44,452 nt of DNA, taken from contig NZ_BPQG01000095.1 of NCBI RefSeq assembly GCF_022179125.1, forward strand, positions 1 to 44,452, written 5' to 3'. The notes beneath the pieces are model-generated. The model was given only the letters and a program-made list of their open reading frames with translations. It was not told the DNA's origin and ran no database searches. This stretch comes from Methylobacterium cerastii. Its GTDB lineage: Bacteria; Pseudomonadota; Alphaproteobacteria; Rhizobiales; Beijerinckiaceae. The translations under genes were made by a program, and so were the position numbers. This document shows positions 1 to 7,873 of this stretch, piece after piece (the stretch's first letter is position 1; each line of letters opens with the position of its first letter).

Positions 1-648
1 CACCACCGGCGCATCGTTGACGCCGGTAATCACGAAAACGGCAGTCTGTGCGACTGGAGCCGCTATGCCGTCCGACACCGAATAAGTGACCGTTACAGCT
101 TGTGTCTCGCCTCGTGCTAATGCCTGATAGGCAGCATTCGCAGGATCGATAGCAAAGGTCTTTGAGGATTCATCGTAAGTCACACCTGCGGGAAGAGATG
201 ACTGAATATTGACAATTGATAGAATCCCGTCATGGTCCGGATCAAAAGAATCCTGCAGTGCGTTTATTCTTACAACATTTCCGTCTTCAAAGCTTGCGGC
301 AGAAACCGGGCCTCCCACTACTGGAGAGTCGTTTGCACCATATATCTGCGCGACAAATGTGGTCTCTGTTCCGTATGAGTTTAAAATAGTATAACTATCG
401 TAGCCGATTTCTCCGGCACTTAAACCATTCATAGTATATGGATTTGTTTGGTATAAATACACTCCATTTGTGTAAAGATATAGATAACCAAACGTTCCTA
501 CTTTATAGGTGTAACCATCGGAAGAACTAATTCGGTCATATGTCTTTAAACTATACGGAGGTCCAAAATTGTTAGCATAAGATAGCCGATCAAAGACTGC
601 GTCAAAGCCTTCAAATTTCGCTGTATCATAGTAGGTTACGTCAGCCAT
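1..648 (-). CDS. VCBS/cadherin-like repeat surface protein, N-terminal part (runs off left edge)
   Basis: The frame is open from an ATG at 648 leftwards to base 1, giving 216 residues with no stop, so the C-terminal part lies outside the window. Two NDxPVV signatures (GANDSPVV near residues 104-111 and GVNDAPVV at 209-216) are about 105 residues apart. That is the spacing and boundary motif of VCBS/cadherin-like repeats found in large secreted or surface adhesins. Residues 1-100 are rich in Tyr, Asn, Ser and Gly and have no signal peptide, as expected for proteins exported by a type I system. The first half uses AT-rich codons (TAT, AAT, GAT, AAA) unlike the rest of the window, which suggests horizontal transfer. 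The upstream GAGAT is only a weak ribosome site. Family assignment is good; substrate and exact role are unknown. Confidence 0.75.
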   Translation of the reverse strand, partial: MADVTYYDTAKFEGFDAVFDRLSYANNFGPPYSLKTYDRISSSDGYTYKVGTFGYLYLYTNGVYLYQTNPYTMNGLSAGEIGYDSYTILNSYGTETTFVAQIYGANDSPVVGGPVSAASFEDGNVVRINALQDSFDPDHDGILSIVNIQSSLPAGVTYDESSKTFAIDPANAAYQALARGETQAVTVTYSVSDGIAAPVAQTAVFVITGVNDAPVV

Positions 649-1152
649 TTGTTATCTCAGCTAAAATACAGGACCGCAGCGTTCTTTCTATAGGGTTTTA
701 AATTGCATCCTCAAATTGTCAGGAATGTGGCTATCACACGTTCCCCTGAGGTATGTTTTGAGCCTGTCAGCCAGTTTTCGCAGACGTGTCCTAACGCCAG
801 TCCAGGGCGTTCCACTACGTGGAAATTGACCATGCCAGTTTTCTCAGATTTTTCGGTCTTTGTGATCACCAGCACATCCTGACGCAAGGTGACTCCCGGT
901 TCCGGATACCGTGGAAGGATTGCCTCGAACGCGATTTCCCCGGCCCCAAGGCTCTAGAAGGCCCGTGCCGACGCCACTTTACCGCTTCCACTGCACCGAG
1001 GACGAGGCGAAGGCCGCGGAGTGACGGGCGCCACGGGGGTAGCTGTGCGCACCTCTGACCCGCGGCCGTTGAACGATTGTCAAACAGGCTCGGAGGCGGG
1101 CATGCGTTGTTCCATGGCGTGACAGCCTGCTGAGCGGCGAGGGTGGGTGGCA
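649..1152. other. Intergenic stretch without a convincing gene
   Basis: About 500 bases with no supported coding region. A 15-bp perfect palindrome (TTCCAC-TAC-GTGGAA) lies at 810-824, and GTGATCAC occurs just downstream. A 19-codon frame at 965-1024 (GTG start, then PTPLYRFHCTEDE) resembles the beginning of a DUF6894-type protein but stops early and may be a remnant. Composition rises from AT-rich near 700 to GC-rich after 900, so a transfer boundary could lie here. Confidence 0.5.
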
Positions 1153-1440
1153 ATGGCGATCAATCAGGATGCAGTGGAGCGGTTGGCAGAGGCGTCGGCT
1201 CTGCGGGTGCTCGTTCAGACTGTGGCGGTGCTCGTGTTCGAGCAGAGTGGCTTGTCACCGGATCGGGTGAAGGCGCTCGGGGAACGGCTAAGCGCCGATA
1301 TGGGATCGGTCGAGGTCCCCGGCGCCAGCGTGGCCGACCTTGACGCAATCCGCGAAGCCAATGCGCAGGCGCTGGTGGCCGCGTTCGCGAGCGTTGCCGA
1401 TGGTATGCAGGGCGGCGAGTCCGTCCGGGACGCCGAGTAG
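1153..1440 (+). CDS. Hypothetical protein, 95 aa
   Basis: I do not recognise a family. The ATG at 1153 is preferred over the in-frame GTG at 1147 because GAGGG lies about nine bases upstream of it. The product is Ala/Val-rich and probably helical, beginning MAINQDAVERLAEASAL, without a signal peptide or clear membrane segment. It is followed 12 bases after its stop by a small membrane-protein gene on the same strand, so the two may be cotranscribed. Codon use fits the GC-rich host. It may belong to the integrated element or to neighbouring accessory DNA. Confidence 0.6.
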   Translation: MAINQDAVERLAEASALRVLVQTVAVLVFEQSGLSPDRVKALGERLSADMGSVEVPGASVADLDAIREANAQALVAAFASVADGMQGGESVRDAE

Positions 1441-1452
1441 GGACGAGCGGCA

Positions 1453-1653
1453 ATGATGACTGCAAAGGTGATCGGCGGTGTCGCGGCGATCTTTTCCGCG
1501 ATGTGGTGGACGATGGCGGCCTTAGTGAACACGTCTTGGGCCCGCAGGCAGTTCGAAATCTCGGACTGGGGCGTCCTGCAGCTACAGGCGAAGTTCAACG
1601 CGTTGGCCGCGGGCGCCGCCGCTGTGGCGGCCATCGTTGCCTTCTGGACTTGA
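1453..1653 (+). CDS. Small membrane protein, 66 aa
   Basis: Two hydrophobic stretches are visible, roughly residues 5-25 (IGGVAAIFSAMWWTMAALV) and 49-65 (ALAAGAAAVAAIVAFW). They are separated by a charged loop with RRQFEISDW, so this should be a two-helix inner-membrane protein. Size and topology would fit a holin-like protein, but similar small membrane ORFs are common in this bacterial group and no lysis enzyme lies beside it, so I do not assign that role. ATG codons occur at 1453 and 1456, with GGACGAGCGG just upstream as a possible ribosome site. It lies directly after the 95-aa gene on the same strand. Confidence 0.6.
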   Translation: MMTAKVIGGVAAIFSAMWWTMAALVNTSWARRQFEISDWGVLQLQAKFNALAAGAAAVAAIVAFWT

Positions 1654-1654
1654 G

Positions 1655-1911
1655 GGGTAACTCTTGCTTGCGTACGCCGCGCCCGGCCCTGTCTCGGCGA
1701 TCTCGATGACCTCCAGCGTGCGGGTGACGCCGACGGCGGCCATCTCGCGGGCCACCTCGCCGTGGAGCGTGTCGCGCTGGACGTGATGCTCGGCAGAGCA
1801 CCGCCCGATTGGTCGGCCTGCACGGTCGAGGTCTACGACGCGTCGGGGCGGCATGTTGTGTCGAAGCCGTTCGCAGACGTGCTGACCGTCTGGCAGGCAC
1901 GGCAGGGATGA
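1655..1911 (+). pseudogene. DUF6894-like gene fragment
   Basis: In the frame ending at the TGA of 1909-1911 the translation ends DWSACTVEVYDASGRHVV followed by SKPFADVL. This resembles the C-terminal half of DUF6894 proteins (pattern W-x-V-x-D-x-x-G-x-x-v-x-x-x-P-F), a small family abundant in Methylobacterium and relatives. The frame is open back to the stop of the preceding gene, with a DLDDLQRAG stretch that recalls the family's central DL-A motif, but no good start codon appears before a GTG at 1762. I read it as a decayed or truncated copy. Alternatively a 49-residue protein starts at 1762. The family link is from remembered pattern only. Confidence 0.35.
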
Positions 1912-1950
1912 CGATGGCCGATCGCCGCCGTCCCACCTCCGGCGAGACCC

Positions 1951-2131
1951 ATGGCATCACTGGCACCCATCCGACCCGCGCTCTCCGACGTCCAGGTCTG
2001 GCGCCACGCTCTGGAGGCCATGAAGGCGACAACAGCGCCTTGCCCGGCAATGGCGGGCCGACGAGGATGAGGCCGGGTTTGATGCCGCGCTAAGGCGGAT
2101 TGCGCGGCCGAAGGCGCCTACCGAAATCTAA
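1951..2131 (+). pseudogene. Possible frameshifted small gene
   Basis: Two adjacent frames together would make one sensible short protein. The frame from the ATG at 1951 reads MASLAPIRPALSDVQVWRHALEAMKA, and a neighbouring frame continues RRQQRLARQWRADEDEAGF and ends PKAPTEI at the TAA of 2129-2131. The join near 2019-2022 would need a single frameshift. Neither frame alone is convincing. The Arg- and Asp/Glu-rich helical character is shared across the join. No family is recognised. It could be a real frameshift, a sequencing error or chance. Confidence 0.25.
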
Positions 2132-2292
2132 CAGGGCTGATAGATCGGACCGCCATTGCAAGACCGCGTGCGGTCAGGATCAAGATTGAACGCAGTCGTT
2201 CGGCTTGAGCCCGTACCGGTGCCGGTCCGTGAGACGCACCCCGACGCGGCGCAGGCGAGGATGAGGATTGCGATCAGACTCTTGCGCATCAT
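2128..2292 (-). CDS. Small lipoprotein, 54 aa
   Basis: The product begins MMRKSLIAILILACAASGC, a classic lipoprotein signal peptide: short positive N-terminus, hydrophobic core and lipobox ASGC with Cys19 as the lipidation site. The mature part is about 36 residues, rich in Ser, Thr and Gly, and ends RSCNGGPIYQPC with two further cysteines that could form a disulfide. A strong ribosome site (GAGAGG) precedes the ATG at 2292, so the longer upstream open frame is not used. Small lipoproteins beside phage genes can be Rz1-type spanins, but this one is not proline-rich and lacks an Rz partner. Function unknown. Confidence 0.65.
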   Translation of the reverse strand: MMRKSLIAILILACAASGCVSRTGTGTGSSRTTAFNLDPDRTRSCNGGPIYQPC

Positions 2293-2395
2293 GCCCCCGC
2301 CTCTCTGACAAGCAAGGCGTCGCATCGGAATAGGGCGCAACTGTGCCGCCGAACCTCCATCGGAGGCCATATGCGTCAACGGTATAATCACCAAA

Positions 2396-2424
2396 GAAAA
2401 AGCCCGGCGCGGCGTGTGCCGGGC
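2396..2424 (-). terminator. Rho-independent terminator-like hairpin
   Basis: GCCCGGC at 2402-2408 pairs with GCCGGGC at 2418-2424. Read on the minus strand the stem is followed by a T run (complement of the A run at 2397-2401). It lies upstream of the lipoprotein and would block leftward readthrough into it. Confidence 0.55.
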
Positions 2425-2508
2425 AGGCAAAAATAGCGCTCGGCGCTGACTTTCGAACCAATGCCCCCTGCAATCCGTTTCTGGCCGTTGGTCAAAGGAT
2501 TGAAAAAT

Positions 2509-2808
2509 ATGAAGATGCTACGTGCTGTGCTGGCTGTAAGCCTGACGATCATCTGCTCGGTGGCGCCCGCTTCCGCACAGCCCTACGGCGGCCGGGATTA
2601 CGGCTACGACCGTCGTGATGATGGCTACCGGGGTCGCGATCGCGGGTATGACGATCGAGGCCGCGGTGGTGGATATGGCTTCGATGAAGGCGAGTACCTT
2701 CGCTGTAACCCCGACGTCCGTCGTGCCGTAAACCGCGGGCAGATGGAGTCGGGGGCAGCGCACTACCGCACCTTCGGTCGGCGTGAGGGCCGGCGTTTGA
2801 GCTGCTGA
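2509..2808 (+). CDS. Exported Arg/Gly/Tyr/Asp-rich protein with NPDV...HY...EGR motif
   Basis: The start is the ATG at 2509, ten bases after AAAGGA; the earlier in-frame ATG at 2461 lacks a ribosome site and would spoil the signal peptide. Residues 1-24 (MKMLRAVLAVSLTIICSVAP, then ASAQ) form a Sec signal with cleavage after ASA. Residues 25-60 are a low-complexity run of R, G, Y and D. The C-terminal part has YLRCNPDVRRAV and then HYRTFGRREGRRLSC. The pattern Y-x-x-NPDV, a Gly spacer, HY-x-x-x-GxxEGR recurs in secreted bacterial proteins of unknown role. It is probably periplasmic or cell-surface. Function not known. Confidence 0.7.
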   Translation: MKMLRAVLAVSLTIICSVAPASAQPYGGRDYGYDRRDDGYRGRDRGYDDRGRGGGYGFDEGEYLRCNPDVRRAVNRGQMESGAAHYRTFGRREGRRLSC

Positions 2809-2818
2809 GCTTTTAACG

Positions 2819-2851
2819 AAAAAGCCCCGCGCGGCGGATGCCGGCGGGGCT
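2819..2851 (-). terminator. Rho-independent terminator for the leftward phage operon
   Basis: AGCCCCGC at 2823-2830 pairs perfectly with GCGGGGCT at 2844-2851. On the minus strand the stem runs into TTTTT (complement of A2819-A2823), the orientation expected to end the operon whose last gene stops at 2941. On the plus strand it has no T tract. Confidence 0.7.
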
Positions 2852-2940
2852 GAAGGTTGCCTTGGGAACATAGGGTAGACGCCTCAAGAATGGCGTTTCA
2901 TCCCTCGGGTGGGGCTTGCCGAGTAGAGCTAGCTACGTGC

Positions 2941-3195
2941 TCACACCCCTTCGAAGGCATTCAGGACCATCGCGCCACCGAGCCACTCCGTCGCTTCATC
3001 CAGTGTTGGAAAGGCGTACTCGATCTCGGTGAAAGGCATCGGGCGGCGATCGGGCGTCACGTTGTCGAGCAACTCTGCGTGCCAGGCACGATGCCCGCCA
3101 TCGGGCGAGACCTCGCGAACCACACTGCCGACGATGACGCCGTCGAGGACGAGGTCGTAGCTCCCGGCGGCGAGCCGGTGCAGCGTGTAGTTCAT
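2941..3195 (-). CDS. Hypothetical phage protein, 84 aa, end of late operon
   Basis: The ATG at 3195 overlaps the stop of the upstream 1063-aa gene in an ATGA arrangement, indicating translational coupling. The protein is a compact, mixed alpha/beta-looking sequence (SYDLVLDGVIVGSVVRE, then HAELLD, and PTLDEATEWLGG near the C-terminus). It has no signal or membrane segment. The ending with an acidic or hydrophobic helix and WLG is common in small phage accessory proteins, but I do not recognise a named family. The operon terminator follows about 90 bases downstream. Role unknown. Confidence 0.65.
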   Translation of the reverse strand: MNYTLHRLAAGSYDLVLDGVIVGSVVREVSPDGGHRAWHAELLDNVTPDRRPMPFTEIEYAFPTLDEATEWLGGAMVLNAFEGV

Positions 3196-6100
3196 CGATG
3201 GCCCCCGAACGCTTCGCCGATCGATCGCGGCGCTTGGACGGCCGTGCGCACGAAGGCATCCGCGAACGGTGTCTCCGCGCGGCGCGCTGCGATGGCGCGG
3301 ATCTGCTGGACGCTATCCGGCGCCGACAGGATGTCCGCCAGTGCCGCGTTGTTGCGCCCGAGGTAGGCACGCTTCGATGCGTCGCCGACGTTCGCCAGCA
3401 GGGAGCGGCCCTGCGTCTTCAGCGCCGTCATCGCCTGTTGCGGCAGGCTCTCACCGCCGATCTCCGCCCGGTACTGCGCATTGAAATCGGTCGGCGACCC
3501 CTGCGGCTTCCGGGTGCCCGTGGCGCGCAGGATCTGCATGAGGTCGTCGACCGCCGCAGGCGCGGCCGGGCTGTCCGGCAGGGCGCGCAGCACCGCGTCG
3601 AGGTTGGTCGCCTGCTGACGCGTCCCGGCGATGTCCTTGGCGAATTTCGCCCCGCCGCCCTGCGCCTCGCCGCCGACGAGCCGGCCCATGCTGGTGTCGG
3701 CCTGGTCGGCGAGCCGCTGCCGCACGAGCTGCGCCGTTCCCTGTGGCTCCTCGCGCGCCGTCCGCATGATGAGGTCGACGAGCTCGCGTTCGCCACCGAC
3801 CCGAGGCTTGGAAGGCAGCACCATCCCGCCCGCGGCTTCTGTCGTTGCGGCGCGTGACAGGTCGCCGATCGCGCCCTGGCGCTGCGGCGCGAGCGCTTCG
3901 TCGGCCGCACGCACGCCCTGCAGGCGCCGCTGCAGGCCCGGTACCGTGTCGAGGACGTCGGACCGGTCGCGGATGCCGAGCGCCAGCGCATCGCCCGAAA
4001 CCGTGCCGCGGGGGTCCGTCGCCGCGTCCAGCAGCTTCGTGCCGAGGTAGTTCTCGAACCCGGCACGCGCCTCCGGCGGCGCGACGGTGTTGAAGGTCCG
4101 CACCGCCGTCGGGCCGCCGGCCTCGATCGTCGGCGCCGAGCGCTCCGCTGGCAGGGTGAAGGCGCGGCCGAACTCGTCGCGCTCGATGACCTTGGCCAGC
4201 GCCTGGTTCTCGAAGGGACGTAGAGGCACACTCGCCGCCGCGAAGTTGCGCGTAGCCTCGGCATGCTCCGGCACCGCGGCGAGCGACTGGTCGAGGCGGT
4301 CGCGCACACCGATCAGCACGCGCTGTGCCGTGGGCTCGGCCTGCGAGATCAGGTCGCCGATCGCAGCGCGAGCTCCCTGAAGCCCCTCGACGCTCAGGTC
4401 GAGCTCCCGCGCACGGCCCGGCCCCGAGCGGGTCCACAGCGTGTTGCGCGCCGCGTTCAGCGCCTTCGCCACCGGCCCCTTCGCCGTCCGCAAGGCGTCG
4501 TCGATGTGCTCCACGACCGCGGAGGGGTTCGCCTGGCCGAACCGGACGTCCGGGATCTCCTCCCGCACCGTCGTCGACTTCACGTAGGGCTGCAGCGGCC
4601 CCTGCATCGCGCCGACCGTGCGCTCGTAGGCGTCGAGCGGGTCGGCGTGCTCGCCGCGGACGAGGGCGCCGAGGACGCGCGAGCGGATGTCCGGGTGCAC
4701 CGTGTCGTAGTCGATGCCGGCGCGCCCGAGATCTTCCCGGAAGCGGCTGTCGGCGAGCGAGACGGCGGTGGCGTGCTCATCCGCCATCCGCCCGTTCAAG
4801 CCGCGCCCCACCGCCACCGCCTCGGCGCCGATCGGATAGGACGGCACGCCGCGGCGTTCGTTCGTGAGCTTGCGCATGAGCTCGCCTCGGATGTCCCGCG
4901 CCATGCCGCCGTCGGCGTCCGGCTTGAGATAGCCGTGCTCGATCAGGTGCTCGCGCCAGAAGCTGTCCAGCGGCTTGCCGCCCTCCCGCGCCACGTTCCC
5001 GGCGCCGGGGACGTTGAAGCGGTGGAAGTCCTGAGACCGCAGGTCGCCGTCGAGGGCGAGACCGCCGTTGCGCGCGATGAAGCGCGCGAGGCTCTCCGGC
5101 CCGGCGCCGGCGTTCGCCGGGTCGGCCTTCGTGATGCCTTCGAGCGGGCGCGGCGCGGCGTCGGTGAACTGCGGACGGCTGAACGCCGGGTAGGTCACCT
5201 GCGGGTCGCCGGGTCGCTCAACGGCAATCCTGCGTTCGATACCGATGCCTTCCGGCGCATTGTTGGCGGCAGCATAGTCCTGGTCAGCCAGCGCAGCGCG
5301 CATCCCCTCGCGGCCTCGGTAGACGTCGTGCAGACCATCCTGGATCACCGGGCCGGCCTGCGCCGGCGTCGTTCGCGGGCCGACCTGCCGCACGCTCTCG
5401 GCGAGCGCCCGCCCCTCGGGCGAGTTCGCGATGGAGCGGCGCGCGGCGTCGGCTGCCAGCGGCCCGAGCGTCGAGGGCTCCACGCTTTGCGGGGCGATCG
5501 TATCCAGCGTCCGGCCGGTCGCCGCCTGCACCTGCCCGGGGCGCGCCGCCATCATCTCGGCCAGCGCGGCCGACTGCGGCGAGCCCTCCACGAAGCGCTG
5601 CACATCGGCGAGCTTCGTGCCGTTGTTCGTGACGTGCTGCAGGACCTCCGGCCCCGTGAGCGGCACGCCGATCCGCTGGCCCGTCTGGGCGAGCGCCTCC
5701 GCCTGGTCGAACTGCGCCGGCGTCACGCGGGACGCCGCCGTTCCGATCGCCCGAGCCGGCGCGTCGGCGCGCGCCGCAACGGCCGCCGTCCCAACGTTGC
5801 CAGTGATCGCCGCCATCAGCCGGGCGTACGGCTCGGCCTCCGTCCCCTTCGTCGCCTGCCCGGCCGTCTCGGACAGCACCGCCGGGACGACGGTCTCAGC
5901 GACCTTGCGGACCACACCGCCCGGCCCGATGAGCGCGCCGGGGGCGAACTCCGCGACCGTCCGAGCGTACTCGCCCGGCACGGTCTCGGGCTGGTAGAGC
6001 GGCCCGGTCACCGCCTCGACGTGCCCGGTCAGGCTCTCGGGGGTAGGGAGAAACGGCACGTTGCGGATCTTCTCGGCCGCGTTCGGGAAGCCGAGCGCGT

Positions 6101-6383
6101 CCAGCGCCTTGCCGCCGAGGTAGCCGTCCACCTGCTGGATCATGCCCGGCAGCCCGAGGAATCCGGTGACGCCGTTCACCAGGCCCGTGACGATGCCGCC
6201 GCCGATATCCCCGGCCGCATCGTAGCGCGGCGCCGTGGCAGGCTTGTGGGCTGCTACCGGCGCAGCGGCGGCCACTCGGAAGTCGGCCCACGGATCGGTG
6301 GCCGAGGCAGCGCCCCTATCCCCCGGCGAAGAGGGGGTAGCGGGTGTCGGCGTGCGGAACTCAGCCCACGGATCGTCAGCCAT
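3192..6383 (-). CDS. Large phage virion-associated/ejection-type protein, 1063 aa
   Basis: This is the largest gene of the element. The N-terminus carries two copies of a DPWA-[ED]-FR motif (residues 4-10 and 30-36) separated by a Pro/Ser/Thr-rich linker. A Gly-rich hydrophobic stretch follows at about 55-85 (GGGIVTGLVNGVTGFLGLPG) that could interact with a membrane. The rest is Ala/Arg-rich and helical. Its size, duplicated N-terminal motif and place next to a 496-aa structural-type protein fit the internal virion or ejection proteins, or polyvalent proteins, of podovirus-like phages in Rhizobiales. No lysozyme or protease motif was identified. It overlaps the upstream stop by one base (TAATG) and the downstream start by four. 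General role inferred from context; exact function unknown. Confidence 0.65.
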   Translation of the reverse strand: MADDPWAEFRTPTPATPSSPGDRGAASATDPWADFRVAAAAPVAAHKPATAPRYDAAGDIGGGIVTGLVNGVTGFLGLPGMIQQVDGYLGGKALDALGFPNAAEKIRNVPFLPTPESLTGHVEAVTGPLYQPETVPGEYARTVAEFAPGALIGPGGVVRKVAETVVPAVLSETAGQATKGTEAEPYARLMAAITGNVGTAAVAARADAPARAIGTAASRVTPAQFDQAEALAQTGQRIGVPLTGPEVLQHVTNNGTKLADVQRFVEGSPQSAALAEMMAARPGQVQAATGRTLDTIAPQSVEPSTLGPLAADAARRSIANSPEGRALAESVRQVGPRTTPAQAGPVIQDGLHDVYRGREGMRAALADQDYAAANNAPEGIGIERRIAVERPGDPQVTYPAFSRPQFTDAAPRPLEGITKADPANAGAGPESLARFIARNGGLALDGDLRSQDFHRFNVPGAGNVAREGGKPLDSFWREHLIEHGYLKPDADGGMARDIRGELMRKLTNERRGVPSYPIGAEAVAVGRGLNGRMADEHATAVSLADSRFREDLGRAGIDYDTVHPDIRSRVLGALVRGEHADPLDAYERTVGAMQGPLQPYVKSTTVREEIPDVRFGQANPSAVVEHIDDALRTAKGPVAKALNAARNTLWTRSGPGRARELDLSVEGLQGARAAIGDLISQAEPTAQRVLIGVRDRLDQSLAAVPEHAEATRNFAAASVPLRPFENQALAKVIERDEFGRAFTLPAERSAPTIEAGGPTAVRTFNTVAPPEARAGFENYLGTKLLDAATDPRGTVSGDALALGIRDRSDVLDTVPGLQRRLQGVRAADEALAPQRQGAIGDLSRAATTEAAGGMVLPSKPRVGGERELVDLIMRTAREEPQGTAQLVRQRLADQADTSMGRLVGGEAQGGGAKFAKDIAGTRQQATNLDAVLRALPDSPAAPAAVDDLMQILRATGTRKPQGSPTDFNAQYRAEIGGESLPQQAMTALKTQGRSLLANVGDASKRAYLGRNNAALADILSAPDSVQQIRAIAARRAETPFADAFVRTAVQAPRSIGEAFGGHR

Positions 6384-7873
6384 TACGGGACCCTCCCGGT
6401 CGTGCCGTCAGGAAGAATGATCTCGGTTCCACTGGGGAGACGCCTAGCCTCCGCCGGCGACGAGACCTGCACGGGTGCGGCTGCCCGCGATACCGCGGCG
6501 CTCGATGCGCCTGGCGTGGACGACGTGGCGTCGGCGGTGCCGCCGGCGAAGCGAGCGAAGGGCGAGGACAGCGCGGCGATGCGCCGGTCGGCCTCGTACT
6601 TGTCGAGCGTCCCGGCCTGCGACTGCCGGGCGATCTCCGCCGCCTGCTGCTGCTGCCGCGCAGCGGCGCGCAGCGTCTCGACGATGATCCGGTTACCGCC
6701 GGGCGTATTGCCGAGGGACGGCAGGCTGTCGATGAAGTTCTTCAGCTCGCGATCCGACTGTGCGCCCGAACCCGGCACGCGCAGGCCCGGAGCGAGGCGC
6801 TGCACGATGGCGTTCGCCGCCTGCGCCTGGTCGAGCTTGCCGCCTGTCAGGGACGAGGCGACGTCGCCGAGGCCTAGATCCTGCGCGTACCTCGCTACCT
6901 GCAGCTTCCGATCAGCCAAGGCGCCCGTCGGCACATCCGAGAGCAGCCCTTCGAGGCGGTCGAGGTTGCCGTTCATCGCCCCGGCCGCCGCGCCGGCCTT
7001 CGCGATCTCGTCGTGACGGGTGGCGAGCGCCCGATCGCTGGTGTCCCGGTACGCGTCCGGTGTCGCGCCGCGCCCGTCGGCGGCGATCGCCGACGAGAGC
7101 TCGGCCACCCGCGGGTCGTTCGGGTCATGGGCCTGCAGCGCCGCGCGCTCGGCCTGCAGCCGCGAGACGTTCGAGGGCGCGACGGCCGCGGGCGCCGGCG
7201 CCTGCCCGATCGACTGCGGCGCCGTGGTGATGACAGGGCCGTTGGCACCCTGGACGCTCGGCGTCGGCGTGCTGCCGAAAACGATGGCCTGCCGCAGCTC
7301 GGGGGTCATGCGGCCATAATCGGCGGCCTTGGCCTGTTCGAGGCTCGGCGGGCTCTCGTTGCCCTGCAGCTCCCGGCCATCCGGCAACACGGATTTCTGA
7401 TCCGGCTTCAGCGTGAACGCGCCGCTGACCGTCCGCGGTAGACCCGTCGCCGCCGACGTCTGCTGCGAGAGGTAGACGGTCTCGCCCTCCTTGGCAGTAA
7501 CCGGCGCAGCGTAGGCAATGGCGAGCTTGCTCTGGTTGTCAGCGTTGTTGGTCTGAAGCGCCCGCGCGTTGTCGGCGGCGTTGGTCCGCAGCGTCGTTGC
7601 GTTGTTGGCGTTGACCGCTGTCATGCTCTGGTTCGGGCTATAGGCGCCGGCGATCCCAGCCCGGCGGTCAAACACCGTCGTGTCGAGGTTCGCGTCGCCG
7701 GCTTGGGCGTAGAGTTCAGCGATCCGCGAGGCGTTGGCCTTGTCGGTCGCGGCCTTCTGGTAGGCGTAGGTCTCCGCGCCCGTCGGCGGCGCGAACGCCT
7801 TGCCGAGGGCACCGAGCCCCTCGTTGAAGCTATCTGTGTTAATGGCGGGTCTGGGGACACGATAAGTCGGCAT
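6383..7873 (-). CDS. Phage structural-type protein, 496 aa
   Basis: It begins MPTYRVPRPAINTDSFNEGL, typical of phage virion proteins of this class. It continues with a long Ala/Asn/Gln-rich helical region (about 60-120) and a Gln-rich coiled segment near 405-425. The C-terminal 27 residues include SSPAEARRLPSGTEIILPDG, a short motif (S-x-x-E-A-x-x-LP-x-GT-x-x-x-x-PDG) that I recall at the end of many phage internal or structural proteins. The start at 7873 has GGAGATG upstream. The stop shares one base with the start of the 1063-aa gene. It overlaps the preceding gene by 35 bases. Probably an internal virion protein; function inferred. Confidence 0.65.
   Translation of the reverse strand: MPTYRVPRPAINTDSFNEGLGALGKAFAPPTGAETYAYQKAATDKANASRIAELYAQAGDANLDTTVFDRRAGIAGAYSPNQSMTAVNANNATTLRTNAADNARALQTNNADNQSKLAIAYAAPVTAKEGETVYLSQQTSAATGLPRTVSGAFTLKPDQKSVLPDGRELQGNESPPSLEQAKAADYGRMTPELRQAIVFGSTPTPSVQGANGPVITTAPQSIGQAPAPAAVAPSNVSRLQAERAALQAHDPNDPRVAELSSAIAADGRGATPDAYRDTSDRALATRHDEIAKAGAAAGAMNGNLDRLEGLLSDVPTGALADRKLQVARYAQDLGLGDVASSLTGGKLDQAQAANAIVQRLAPGLRVPGSGAQSDRELKNFIDSLPSLGNTPGGNRIIVETLRAAARQQQQAAEIARQSQAGTLDKYEADRRIAALSSPFARFAGGTADATSSTPGASSAAVSRAAAPVQVSSPAEARRLPSGTEIILPDGTTGRVP

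Noticed and set aside
4263-7016. 917-codon open frame on the plus strand opposite the large phage genes
   Set aside because: It is antisense to two well-supported, overlapping phage genes, is Arg/Pro/Ala-rich in the way typical of GC-rich shadow frames, and has no ribosome site or domain.
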